NCBI RefSeq assembly: GCF_004359215.1
Contig: NC_090621.1
Span: 2,347,988 to 2,381,451, forward strand
Direction of reading: 5' to 3'
From: Bremia lactucae
Lineage: Eukaryota; Oomycota; Peronosporomycetes; Peronosporales; Peronosporaceae
DNA: 33,464 nucleotides
Below the pieces are notes generated by a model. That model did no database searches and was not told where the DNA came from. It saw only the letters and a program-made list of their open reading frames with translations. The stretch's first letter is position 1; each line of letters begins with the position of its first letter. Below, piece by piece: positions 1-8,293 of this stretch. A program made the position numbers and the translations under genes.

Positions 1-2
1 TT

Positions 3-1085
3 ATCCGTTTCGTTCAGGATTCCATTGCTAACGCAGTGGACCGACAGAAACGGAATGCGGACAAACATGGAAGAGCAAATGTTCATTCATTTAATATTAA
101 TGATCTAGTGCTACTCTCTACGGTAAACTTACCTAAGCGATTAGTCACTAATGTGGGTAGCAGTAAACTACTACCCAAGTTCATTGGGCCTTTCCGTGTA
201 CTGCATCGAAGAGGCAATGCGTACACAATAGAATTGCCACGTAGGATGCGAACGCATCCTACGTTTTACGTTGGTCGGCTCCGCCCGTACCATCAGTACG
301 CGGCTTCTTCCGAGGACGGATGTGACCACCCTTTTCAAGAATCCCCAAAAGATTCTTGTGATCGCGAACCAGGTTCTCATGTTGAACCTGAAGTTTCTCA
401 TGCTTGTTCCGAAGATCCTCGAAACTACGATGAGCTGATGACAGCTCATCGCGAACAGCATGATAGTTCCGCTCGTACTCCAACAAGGAGTACGCACCCT
501 TCGAACGGTCTTCCAACCGCTCGATATGGTGATTCTGCACCATCTGTTCCAACGAGCGACGCTTACCGCGCTCGTGTTCAAGACCCTCCTCCAAATCATG
601 GAGGAAGTGATCCATTTTGTCGATCTTCGACATTAGATCCGACATACGGTTCGGATCTAATTTTCCCTCCTCCACCACAACCATTGGTGGATTCCCACGG
701 TGGTCAACGTTTCCTTGTGGAACGTATCCAGAACCACCGTGATGTGAAGGGGCAGCGAACGAGTTATCTTGTTCGCTGGCGTGGTTATCCACCTTCACAT
801 GACAGCTGGGAGCCTCGTTCCCAGCTGATTGCTGACGTTGAGGGCCTCGTCCGTCAGTCTGACGAGACCCACCCGATGGTTCAGAAGGCCCATCGGAAAA
901 CACGCGCCCCTGGCGCTTGTAAATCGTTGCAAAACGACAATCGCGTCACGCATCTCAATAGAGACGCGGGCCCTTTCCCAGGGCGAAGAAAGGGAGTAGA
1001 CATCCCCTTTTACCCTCTTCGAGTTGTCTACACAACACGGACAGGGATCACTCCACGTGAGGCATGGAAGCCCAGCCTCACGTGA
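3..1085 (+). CDS. Ty3/gypsy Pol C-terminus: integrase tail plus chromodomain (5' partial)
   Basis: This is the C-terminal part of a retrotransposon polyprotein, open from the window edge to a TGA at 1083. The first ~95 residues match the integrase C-terminal domain of gypsy elements: a basic helix with RQKRNADKHGR, then a beta-barrel segment with LLPKFIGPFRVL and ending HPTFYVGRLRPYH. A long linker rich in Pro, Ser and His follows (about 290-680). Then comes a chromodomain at roughly 690-870, recognisable by FLVERIQNHR, YLVRWRGYP and DSWEP. In chromoviruses this module directs integration to particular chromatin. The last ~70 residues are basic and unassigned. The linker and tail DNA is dense in inverted repeats and the opposite strand is also open at 259-903. 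Confidence 0.88.
   Translation: MRFVQDSIANAVDRQKRNADKHGRANVHSFNINDLVLLSTVNLPKRLVTNVGSSKLLPKFIGPFRVLHRRGNAYTIELPRRMRTHPTFYVGRLRPYHQYAASSEDGCDHPFQESPKDSCDREPGSHVEPEVSHACSEDPRNYDELMTAHREQHDSSARTPTRSTHPSNGLPTARYGDSAPSVPTSDAYRARVQDPPPNHGGSDPFCRSSTLDPTYGSDLIFPPPPQPLVDSHGGQRFLVERIQNHRDVKGQRTSYLVRWRGYPPSHDSWEPRSQLIADVEGLVRQSDETHPMVQKAHRKTRAPGACKSLQNDNRVTHLNRDAGPFPGRRKGVDIPFYPLRVVYTTRTGITPREAWKPSLT
259..903 (-). CDS. Antisense ORF with long coiled coil, opposite pol linker/chromodomain (hypothetical)
   Basis: This frame is open for about 215 codons on the strand opposite the pol linker and chromodomain. It has no ATG at its upstream end; the first codon counted is GTG. The first good ATG is near 685, giving about 140 residues. 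From there the predicted protein is rich in Glu, Lys, Leu and His with a heptad-like run (SKIDKMDHFLHDLEEGLEHE, then repeated HRSFEDLRNKHEKL-type segments). It ends in a basic patch RPRKKPR that resembles a nuclear localisation signal. I recognise no known family. It could be a side effect of the sense reading frame and of the dense inverted repeats, or a real antisense product expressed from the 3' LTR. The protein-like composition is the only support. Confidence 0.3.
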   Translation of the reverse strand: MFSDGPSEPSGGSRQTDGRGPQRQQSAGNEAPSCHVKVDNHASEQDNSFAAPSHHGGSGYVPQGNVDHRGNPPMVVVEEGKLDPNRMSDLMSKIDKMDHFLHDLEEGLEHERGKRRSLEQMVQNHHIERLEDRSKGAYSLLEYERNYHAVRDELSSAHRSFEDLRNKHEKLQVQHENLVRDHKNLLGILEKGGHIRPRKKPRTDGTGGADQRKT

Positions 1086-1230
1086 CAACCGATGCAACTT
1101 AAACGTTGCACCGGTTGGAGTTCTTTTTTCAAATTTAACGCGATTTGCGTTAAGTTTTTGAAGCCAAGCTTTGCGTCCAATGGCTTTGACATTGCGAATG
1201 AACGCGCTTTAAGCTTGCATAGGCGAGACT

Positions 1231-1947
1231 TTATCTCGTTTTTTTATTGCCACTAAACCATCGATGCTTTAGAAAAGCATCGAGATAGAAATCTTCCTCA
1301 GCGCGAAAGTTCTTCGAGCTGGGATCAAGGCCATGTAGCTTTGTCGCAATAAATAAAGGAAATTGATTGTGAGTAGTAGTTTCTCCAGACAAGCTATTAA
1401 TAAGTTGTTCTGGCAAAAGCCACAGATTCTTTTCAGGGGCAAGATGAGACATTTTACTGTCTTCACTCCCCTGAGTGGTACCCACTGAAGCAGGGGTACC
1501 ACAAGAACTTTTCTTACGATGGCTTACGCTATCGTCATCACCTTCCACAGGTACACGTGCAGGTGGCCGTACGAGAGACGGAACGGGTGATGAGGGATCA
1601 TCCTCATCGTCAAATCCTAATAGACTATTAACTCGTCTATCTGAATGAGCCCTCTCATTCGAAGGATCATAGTCAGCCGCCTGACGTCTATCGACGTCAG
1701 GCGACTGTTTTATTCCCCCCGAGTCGGCCATTTCATCCGACTCGCATTCGTAGTCGAACTCCAAAGAGGGGTCGTATTCACGTGATGAATCACCACGTGC
1801 ACTCGCTACATCAAGTGTTGTGCGAGTGGAAGACACTACGACAGACGTTCCGTCTGCCGCAAGAGATAACAGTGCGTCACCCGCGGCTGCACAAACCGCA
1901 GCCGAAGGCGCAGCACTATTGACACCCCGCATGAATTTATCCTTCAT
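1231..1947 (-). CDS. Antisense ORF between pol and the 3' LTR (hypothetical)
   Basis: An ATG-initiated frame of 238 residues lies entirely in the spacer between pol and the LTR, on the opposite strand, where I see no comparable sense frame. The N-terminal ~60 residues are Ala/Ser-rich. The middle is acidic and low in complexity (ECESDEMAD, FDDEDDPSS, EGDDDS), with a basic HRKKSS patch. The last ~75 residues look folded, with NLWLLPEQLINSL, FPLFIATKLHGLD and a closing basic GNKKTR. An antisense transcript leaving the LTR at 2061 would meet this frame first and the 259-903 frame next. Additional ORFs at this place, including antisense ones, are known in plant Ty3/gypsy lineages; a link to those is inference. 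I recognise no family. Confidence 0.42.
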   Translation of the reverse strand: MKDKFMRGVNSAAPSAAVCAAAGDALLSLAADGTSVVVSSTRTTLDVASARGDSSREYDPSLEFDYECESDEMADSGGIKQSPDVDRRQAADYDPSNERAHSDRRVNSLLGFDDEDDPSSPVPSLVRPPARVPVEGDDDSVSHRKKSSCGTPASVGTTQGSEDSKMSHLAPEKNLWLLPEQLINSLSGETTTHNQFPLFIATKLHGLDPSSKNFRAEEDFYLDAFLKHRWFSGNKKTR

Positions 1948-2050
1948 GCGATAGAATTGAAACTTATTTTCTGACCAATCAATATTTTATTTAAATTAAG
2001 TGGTCACATAGTGAGTGACCATCCAATGACAGTCAGAGTGATTGTCGTTT

Positions 2051-2060
2051 AAGGGAGGGG
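2051..2060 (+). other. Polypurine tract of the left gypsy element
   Basis: AAGGGAGGGG lies directly before the LTR start (TGATGTAATG at 2061). An all-purine run abutting the 3' LTR is where plus-strand DNA synthesis is primed in LTR retrotransposons. Its position fixes the LTR left boundary. Confidence 0.75.
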
Positions 2061-2620
2061 TGATGTAATGGGGTGTATCGTTACATGAAATGGACACTTA
2101 AAGGTTGTTAATTAATATATTATATAAATGGTAGACAATATTTGCAGGATATACTTTATATAGGAATATTCAGAATTCTTATCCATAAATAGGTATAGAC
2201 CATTGTATCTATTAATTCCACAGACTAATCAGCTGTAGGAGTAATCAAAGAGAGAGTTACAGATAAGATAGAGATAAGATTTCATTTATACGTTCAGTAT
2301 TAGATTATAATTAAGTTAGCATTTACAAAGATGGAACTAGAGACACTTAATTATATTAATACAGTTTTCATTTTACCCTCTTAAAGCTAGTTGCCTTAAG
2401 AAAAGTCTTCCTCTGCACGTACTAGTGTACGTGAAACGTGAAATAACGCAAGGCACCACTCGCAGTTGAAGCAGTGCGAAATGGACTTGTACTGAAACGG
2501 TACAAGTCGTAGTGCCCCTTTACATATAGGCGCTAATATATTCACCTCTTTCGCTATGGTTGTCAGGTGCAGTAGCCGCCGGACCAGCCCCAATGTCTTG
2601 GTCTGGAATATAGAGACACA
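2061..2620 (+). repeat. 3' LTR of the left gypsy element (right edge approximate)
   Basis: The LTR starts with TGATGTAAT right after the polypurine tract. The opening TGATGTAA...CGTTACAT and a later block (ATTAATACAGTTTT near 2359, CTTCCTCTG near 2408, GTGCCCC near 2512) recur in the same order in the second gypsy LTR at 13,923-14,420, so the two belong to related families. It contains strong hairpins such as 2484-2492 paired with 2500-2508. The 3' end is not marked by a recognisable target-site duplication and is set near 2620 by eye. Confidence 0.65.
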
Positions 2621-2714
2621 CGGCTTTCATTGCTCTTAGAGACAGTTAAGCAAGCCCGCAAATTCCAACAGGCATTGGTCTAATTGCGTTTGGCATATAA
2701 AATCAATCGAGTCA

Positions 2715-2786
2715 GGAAAGAGCAAGGCTCGAACCCTGGACCGCAGCGTTATTAGCACTGTGCTCTACCGACTGAGCTATACGACC
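2715..2786 (-). pseudogene. tRNA-Ile(AAT)-like sequence with broken 3' acceptor arm
   Basis: Read on the minus strand, this has a canonical D arm (GCTC/GAGC) and an anticodon stem CAGTG/CGCTG with loop CTAATAA. That gives anticodon AAT (Ile). A box TAGCTCAGTCGG and B box GGTTCGAGCC are intact. The 3' acceptor strand does not pair with the 5' strand GGTCGTA, and the outer T-stem pairs fail. So it is a decayed tRNA gene or the head of a tRNA-derived SINE, not a normal tRNA gene. No target-site duplication was found. Confidence 0.55.
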
Positions 2787-2974
2787 GCTGCGTAGCAAAA
2801 AAGATTTGACGAAAGCAAATTTTGATGGGATAATTTTTAATTAATTTTTTTCTAAAAGTGACAAAAATTTTATTTTTATTAAGAAATTATCTGAAATCCA
2901 TTAATCAAAGTTAAAGTTCTTAAAAATAATTAAAATTATGAGCTTTAATAAAGATAGATATGACATAAATCGGA

Positions 2975-3045
2975 ACGCGGGACCGAGATATAATCAGTGA
3001 CCATTCGAGCAGCAATCGAACGCTCTATCACTGAGCTACCCGCGC
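2975..3045 (-). tRNA. tRNA-like gene: tRNA-Gly-like body, anticodon reads GCT (probable mutant or pseudogene)
   Basis: On the minus strand 71 nt fold as a full cloverleaf: acceptor GCGCGGG with CCCGCGT (last pair G-T), D stem GCTC/GAGC with loop AGTGATA, anticodon stem TTCGA/TCGAA with loop TTGCTGC, 5-nt variable loop, and T stem ACTGA/TCGGT. The anticodon GCT would be Ser, but the short variable loop rules out a normal tRNA-Ser. Restoring one transition (T36 to C) gives GCC, and the body then looks like tRNA-Gly(GCC). The T loop TTATATC lacks the normal TTCRA, so the internal B promoter is damaged. A dead tRNA-Gly copy or SINE head is most likely. Confidence 0.5.
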
Positions 3046-5656
3046 GACCAGTCGCACTTAACCCTTCACTACAATTGACGCAGATTTTTCCTTCATTTTA
3101 AGCTCAAACAGTAGTCTACTATTTAGTCACACTTTTATTTCCGAACTTACCATAAAAGGCGCATTGGACGCTTAGGTAAAGCGGAATTCTCTATAGCTAG
3201 ATCGCCCGTATACAGCATTCACGACTTTTTCTAAACATTATTCTTGTGGCTTAGAATTAAGTCGATATCTTTAAGGGTATGCACATACATGAGGCGAAAT
3301 TATAGTACATAAAACTGTTGTGTAAGAAACACGAATCATACAAACTTACTATACTATGTACGAACTCGTATTTTATAAGAAATCACCTGAATTATTAAGC
3401 AAAATGTTGCGGATACCGGGAGCCTCAGTCTCCATTAAAGATCCAAAGTTACCGCTGTCTCTGGCGGTTTGTCAATCAGAAATTGCAAGCGAGTTGGAAG
3501 CGGCGACACTTAGTATGATTTAAGCCGCGCTAACGAGGGAGTATTTCACTAGCTATGTGTGACGAAATGTTTCAAAAGGTAAGCTGATGTGGTACAAATA
3601 TCACTTTTGAATGTCATATTAGCGTCGAGCAACAGTGGAAATTTGTTTTTAAAGCTTTTTTTTTCCTTGAGGATTTGCTAGTCAGCCAAAAGACAATGGA
3701 CATAATATTACCAACTTTGACTCCCTCGTCGGCAGAGCCGTGACCAGAGATCAAGCCGAAGTATATAGAGTGGCAAATGTGAGCGCTAACACCACCTCTC
3801 TTTCCTCTTCTACACATTAGTCAGGTGCAGCTTTACAGATGCGCAGTTGAGGGGCCCCGGAAGATTTATTGTGACCGAAGAGGGCGTGCGAGAGCTTGAT
3901 GACCTCGCAAAACCATTCTCCAACCTTGCGAACTTTAGTCAATGGCTGCGCAACGACAACAGCTGGGCTAGCCGGGGTCAGTCTTGCTGCACCTGTCAAC
4001 TTGAATAGCGTAACGACTTCCTGAGCTGCCAATTCGCCACTCCTCTGACCTAACACCCTCAACAGCAATATACAGTGGTTGCAAGTAATAAATACGAGCA
4101 TATTCAGCTTCTACCTAAAGCAGTTTTGGCTTTCAAGTCTTTTCTAAAGGAGGGCGCTCGAAAGGAACGAGCGTACGTGCGATACCAGCGCGGACAAACA
4201 CGGGTCCAAAACAATTCCGTATGAGAGGAGGCCGACGAGGCGACGAAAGAGGTTTTTCAAGGCATGATCGAGTCCAAGGACCCTGTTTCGAGCTCTACCA
4301 TGTAAAGACGAGCGACATTGTAGGTTTAGCTGCCAAATTTTTGCAACAAACCATTCATGTTATACAGCACCTCGACGATTAGGCACACGGTTGGAGGTGT
4401 TTAAAGTATGTTTAAACCACCGTCCCTTGGCATAATTGCGTGGACGAAACAGCGGCAGAATATCAGCTGTCAAGCGCGAACGGACGAGATAGACGCCGCA
4501 AAGATCGAGACACTCGGTAGCTTTTACAGCAGATATACCCCACGCCGCTCGAATCGCATTGAACCATTTACTATGGCTACTCAAGTGATTCATACTTTGG
4601 GGGGGCTTCTCAAAGTGTTTGTCGTTTCGATCATTGTAAAGTGGATGACTGAGAGTTGGTGATCATGCGTCGAAGATTCGTTGAAGCACGTGCGAAGCCG
4701 ACTGCTAGAGCGACGTATACGACTGCAAAGAGGGCGAAGCAATTAGCACGTGCCTCTCTGAACAAACGGTGCAACTTATAGCGTGCACCGACTATGGTCC
4801 GTGTCTCGAACCTTTGAAGAAGGCCGTTGAGTATCGACTGGTGAATTACTCGACGGCCTTCTGTAAAACTCCAATCGATCCGGCCACGCAAGCCTGAGTG
4901 GACCGATGGCTCGAAAATACGAGGTGTCCGGATATTGGGGGAGGTTGGAGAGGTGCACGGGAGGAAGGGCTAGGCTTCATCCGTTGACATTTTGGCACCA
5001 CTGATGGAGAGTTCCGACAATTGGAACAACCTGAAAGCTAGATACTATGATTGGAACCTGCGTAGACTCTCCCCGCAGCCCCGAACCAGGGTAAGTCATC
5101 ACCTGTTTTGAGCGCTTCTCTACAACCACGCGATTGTTGTTCTGGTAGATTGAATTTTATTAAATCCGGGGAATCCTAGCAAATACGGGTATATCTGCAC
5201 CTCATCTTATTCAACACTAGATATAAGCGAGCCTACTACGCATCCGCCTAATTGGCTAATTGGGCAAGTATCGAACGATTTTGTACGCCGGCCTGGAACG
5301 TCCAGATAAGACAGATCAAAACATGCATTTAGGACACCCCGCAGGGTGTCTTTTCGTTGCGTTGATTCAGATCGGAAGCTCCAAAGAGCTGACGTCTACG
5401 GGTGGCACTCACATAGCTTCGAATCCGAGTCATCCCTACAGCATCCCTCACCAAGACGAGAGCAGGACCGGTGACTTCTCACGAAACATGTACGTGGATT
5501 CTCGAGAGCTACACAGCAGCAGCGGATGACAGCCTGTTGCCGGTCGAATACCGCTAGCGTGGTGCATTCAGGAAATGAACGTGGCCAATGAGAAAGATGT
5601 TCCAGCACTGCATCTGGAATGGCGACGGGTGTGGGTGTATAGCTCCAACTTGAAAT
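3046..5656. other. Gene-free, repeat-derived spacer
   Basis: I see no supportable gene here. Open frames on both strands are all under 100 codons, overlap each other and match no family I know (for example 3817-4101 minus, 4408-4662 plus, 5260-5529 plus). The stretch lies between two retrotransposons and probably consists of older transposon debris. One clear structure is the inverted repeat at 4819-4861. Confidence 0.5.
4819..4861. repeat. Inverted repeat, 15-bp arms, 13-nt loop
   Basis: Positions 4819-4833 (GAAGGCCGTTGAGTA) pair with 4847-4861 (TACTCGACGGCCTTC) with a single mismatch. They would form a stable hairpin in DNA or RNA. Nothing around it identifies a function. Confidence 0.6.
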
Positions 5657-5943
5657 TGTCGAAATATTGTAGTTTCGATATCCAAGCTGCATGGAGAAGA
5701 GTTGCAGAATTTGCTTGCGCCATATGGTTACAAGTGGACTACCACAAAAGCATCACGTGGGCTAGCCACGTTTGGATCAGGTAGAACATCCATAAAGAAT
5801 TAAAGGATCAATCCAGCGGGCTTGTGGTAACATATGAGTGGCAAGCTCAAAGTAGATACCTACGTTAATCACTTCTCGAAACTTCAAACACGTTATGTAT
5901 TGTTCTAAAGTTGGTATTACTTTTTTCGATCATCAAACGATAG
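5657..5943 (+). repeat. 5' LTR of the copia element
   Basis: It begins TGTCGAAATATTGTAG and contains the block ATCCAAGCTGCATGGAGAAG (about 5680), which recurs at 9221 in the 3' LTR. It ends near the shared CGATCAT.AAACGATAG. The true terminus may lie a few bases further right. Confidence 0.8.
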
Positions 5944-5995
5944 GTTATGTGCCCAAAACTAACTATCTCGGCCGATACTCGCCCCACCGAAGCGA

Positions 5996-6900
5996 CAAGA
6001 GCGCGTCAAGTTTTGTACGAGCTGCTCTTCCAGAAAGCGCATCCGTTGATGCTACTGAAGAAGCACCGGCTGCAAGCTTGACCATGGCGCAGCTGCTTGA
6101 AGAGGTGGATGCACTGCGAAGTGATGTAGGGGCTCGCCTTTCTAGGCTTGAGACCTAACAAGAGGAAGACGCTCACTCGATTGCGTCGTCACAGGGAAGT
6201 AGTACCTTCTGTGACAAGGCCGGTTTACAAGAATTTTAAGCGATCTAACTCACAGTGTCCAGCACTTGGTGAAAACCTCATGGATTGTATCAAGGTCATC
6301 CAGTAAGGTCTGTGGAAGGTCAAGATCCGCCTGTACCACCAGAACCCGCTGCTGAACATAGTCCAAGATTTTAGTTCCAATGCATTGGGAGAGAAAGCTG
6401 GCCATCGAGATGTTTGATGGAACCGAGGTATATCCAGTACTGGGTGCAGGGTTTGTCATGAGAGGTCGCAGATTCCTGCGCCAAGTGCAATAGCACAGCA
6501 AGCCAGTGGTTTCCATGGTCTGAAGATGTCATACTTGATGTTCTTGGCCGACATGTAAGAATCTGCAGCTCGGGATTTTAATTGCCAAGTGGATGTATTG
6601 TGCAATAAGCAAGCATGGAAATGAAGCCAGTACTTTTGGCTTGCTGCAACCATAATTGTCCAGAGTTTCTAATGCAAGCCAAAGGTATGGTGAATTTTCC
6701 TAACGTGCGGATTTCTTAAAGGTTGAGAACCAAAGTAATGATGCTGTGGCTGCACTTACGAAACCGAATCGAGGTAAGAGAATACATGGACGTGCAACGA
6801 AAGTTACAAAGTGTAATGGACTAGAGACGCGCTCGTGTTTGAAGTGTGATAAATCAGGCCACTTTAGAAACAAAGGTCAGGAAAATGAATCAACTAGCAG
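5996..6900 (+). pseudogene. copia gag remnant with zinc knuckle
   Basis: Pieces of a copia Gag can be read in shifting plus-strand frames. The first is a Ser/Ala-rich N-terminal part with a heptad-like MAQLLEEVDALRSDV (about 6084-6130). Next are the capsid-like strings KLAIEMFDGTEVYP (about 6395-6440) and EDVILDVLGRH (about 6525-6560). Last comes a CCHC-type zinc knuckle, CLKCDKSGHFRNK, near 6838-6878, whose final Cys is lost. Stops and frameshifts separate the pieces, so no functional capsid protein can be made. The minus-strand frame at 6250-6516 is a shadow of this region. Confidence 0.6.
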
Positions 6901-6904
6901 GCCT

Positions 6905-7090
6905 CCTATTGTGCTGGCAGTTGGACGTTGTGAATTGACTGGAGCGCAGTGGGTTCTTGACATCGGCTTCAGCAAACACATGTTAACGTCACCAGACCAG
7001 CTTACTGAAGCTGAGGAATGTGAAGACGAGTGTTTTTTACCGAATGGTGAGATTAAAAGGTGTTGCAAAGCTGATGGATCAAGCTGGCAA
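6905..7090 (+). pseudogene. copia aspartic protease remnant
   Basis: WVLDIGFSKHM at about 6950-6982 corresponds to the copia protease active site, normally W-[VI]-LDSGAS-x-H-[MV]. The Asp is kept, but the following Ser-Gly-Ala reads Ile-Gly-Phe, which should destroy the catalytic loop. The frame runs on from the zinc knuckle, as in intact copia elements where Gag and protease are one polyprotein, and ends at a stop at 7093. Confidence 0.6.
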
Positions 7091-7338
7091 TGAAGAGCAC
7101 TGCATGATGTTTACGTTGCGGAAAATTACTATCGTATGGCTAGCTTGAAGGCCGCGAATGCATGCTCAAGCAGATGAATGAACGTCGTGTTGTTGTGCGT
7201 CGTAGTGATAACTTGCAGCTCTATGACGTGCCCTCTGTGATGACAATAACGTTTTCGTTGTGCGTACGCTGAAAATAATGGTACAGCTGGAAAAACACAG
7301 GTCTTAGTAGCTTTACAAGCCGCTTAAGATTACCGATC

Positions 7339-8248
7339 ATGATCGGCCGCCATGCTTGGCGTGTGCGTAAGGAAAACAGACTCGGAATGCGCAAAAACAA
7401 AGAAGACTCTGGATTAAATGCACCGATTACTCGTATCGGTGGAGCGATTTGCAGTGATATAAAGGGGAAAATTACCCCAAGCGATCGTCGAGGAAACCAG
7501 TACATGATTAATTTTAATGACCACAAGACCAACTTTGTGAAGATTTTCTTGGCAAGGACCAAAAATGAAGCTGCTCGACTGTTTAAAGACTTCTTAACGT
7601 ACATTGAGAAGCGGTTTGATTGCAAGATTCACGTACTCCGTACGGACGGTGGAGGTGAATACAAGACAATCGATGTCTTTTGCGAAGCACAAGGAGTTCG
7701 ACGTCAAGTAAACGAACCCAACAACCAAGCGTCTGATGCAAAAGCCGAATAAATTCACGAGACCGTAATGAATATGGTGTGCACAATGGTATTAGGCTCT
7801 GGCTTACCGTTGAGTTTCTGGGGGGGTGCTGCTGAGTATGCTGCATACATATTTAAGTGAAGTCCAATTTGCAAGCATCAATTACATGTCTCCATTAAAA
7901 GCGTTGACAGGACAAGCACCCAAGCTGACGGAAATTGTTGTATTTGGGTCAGCATGCACGGCGCTACGAGAATTAAAGCGAAAAACTATGGCGAGGCAGG
8001 GAGATCAAGCATTGATCATTGGAAAAGCCGATGAGACGAAAGGCTACAAGGTTCTCTATATTCATGATCTCGTGGTACGAACATCGGCACATGTCCAGCA
8101 TGTACAGACTCTTAGCAAGTCATCAAACCAGAAATTGATGCGCCAATTTGCTTGTGCAAACAACAGTGATGATGTGAAAAGGGCTACGCTTACTATTTTA
8201 CACCACGTGGAGCCACGAAATGACACGACATCAATAGCAAGTCCTTGA
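7339..8248 (+). pseudogene. copia integrase remnant
   Basis: The DDE integrase core is readable. ICSDIKGKI (about 7450) carries the first Asp, LRTDGGGEYK (about 7640) the second, and DAKAE (about 7735-7750) the Glu. A TAA stop directly follows that Glu, where intact elements have Arg. The reading then continues as IHETVMNMVCTMVLGSGLPLSFW, and downstream as SPLKALTGQAPKL...VVFGSACTAL, the usual region after the integrase core. Several stops break the chain, so it is dead even though the three catalytic acids survive. Confidence 0.75.
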
Positions 8249-8293
8249 AAAAAACAAGGGGTAACTGATAAGATACGTCCTCTTCACACAAAA

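Larger units (their letters stand above)
1..2620 (+). mobile_element. Ty3/gypsy chromovirus-type LTR retrotransposon, 3' half
   Basis: The window opens inside pol of a Ty3/gypsy element. In order it holds the integrase C-terminal region and a chromodomain (to 1085), a spacer carrying antisense ORFs (to about 1950), a polypurine tract (2051-2060) and an LTR starting at 2061. The 5' LTR, gag, protease and reverse transcriptase lie outside the window. The right edge is approximate because no second LTR or target-site duplication can be compared. Almost the whole length is built of short inverted repeats (see findings). The pol frame is open from position 3 to its stop, so this copy looks younger than the gypsy copies at 11 kb and 32 kb. 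Confidence 0.85.

Noticed and set aside
36..1950. The regularly spaced inverted repeats could suggest a CRISPR array
   Set aside because: The stems all differ in sequence, there is no constant repeat or spacer pattern, and they lie inside retrotransposon coding DNA.
2396..2593. Minus-strand frame in the LTR whose end (RAEEDF) resembles part of the 1231-1947 antisense ORF
   Set aside because: The similarity is six residues and may be coincidence; the frame is short and lies in LTR sequence.
5333..5354. GACACCC..GGGTGTC hairpin followed by TTTT, like a bacterial intrinsic terminator
   Set aside because: Introns, retrotransposons and SINEs show a eukaryotic nuclear genome; no transcription unit ends here. 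Kept only as a chance hairpin.
5396..5692. Minus-strand frame ending in the 5' copia LTR, with a similar peptide at 9095-9289
   Set aside because: The shared peptide comes only from the duplicated LTR sequence.
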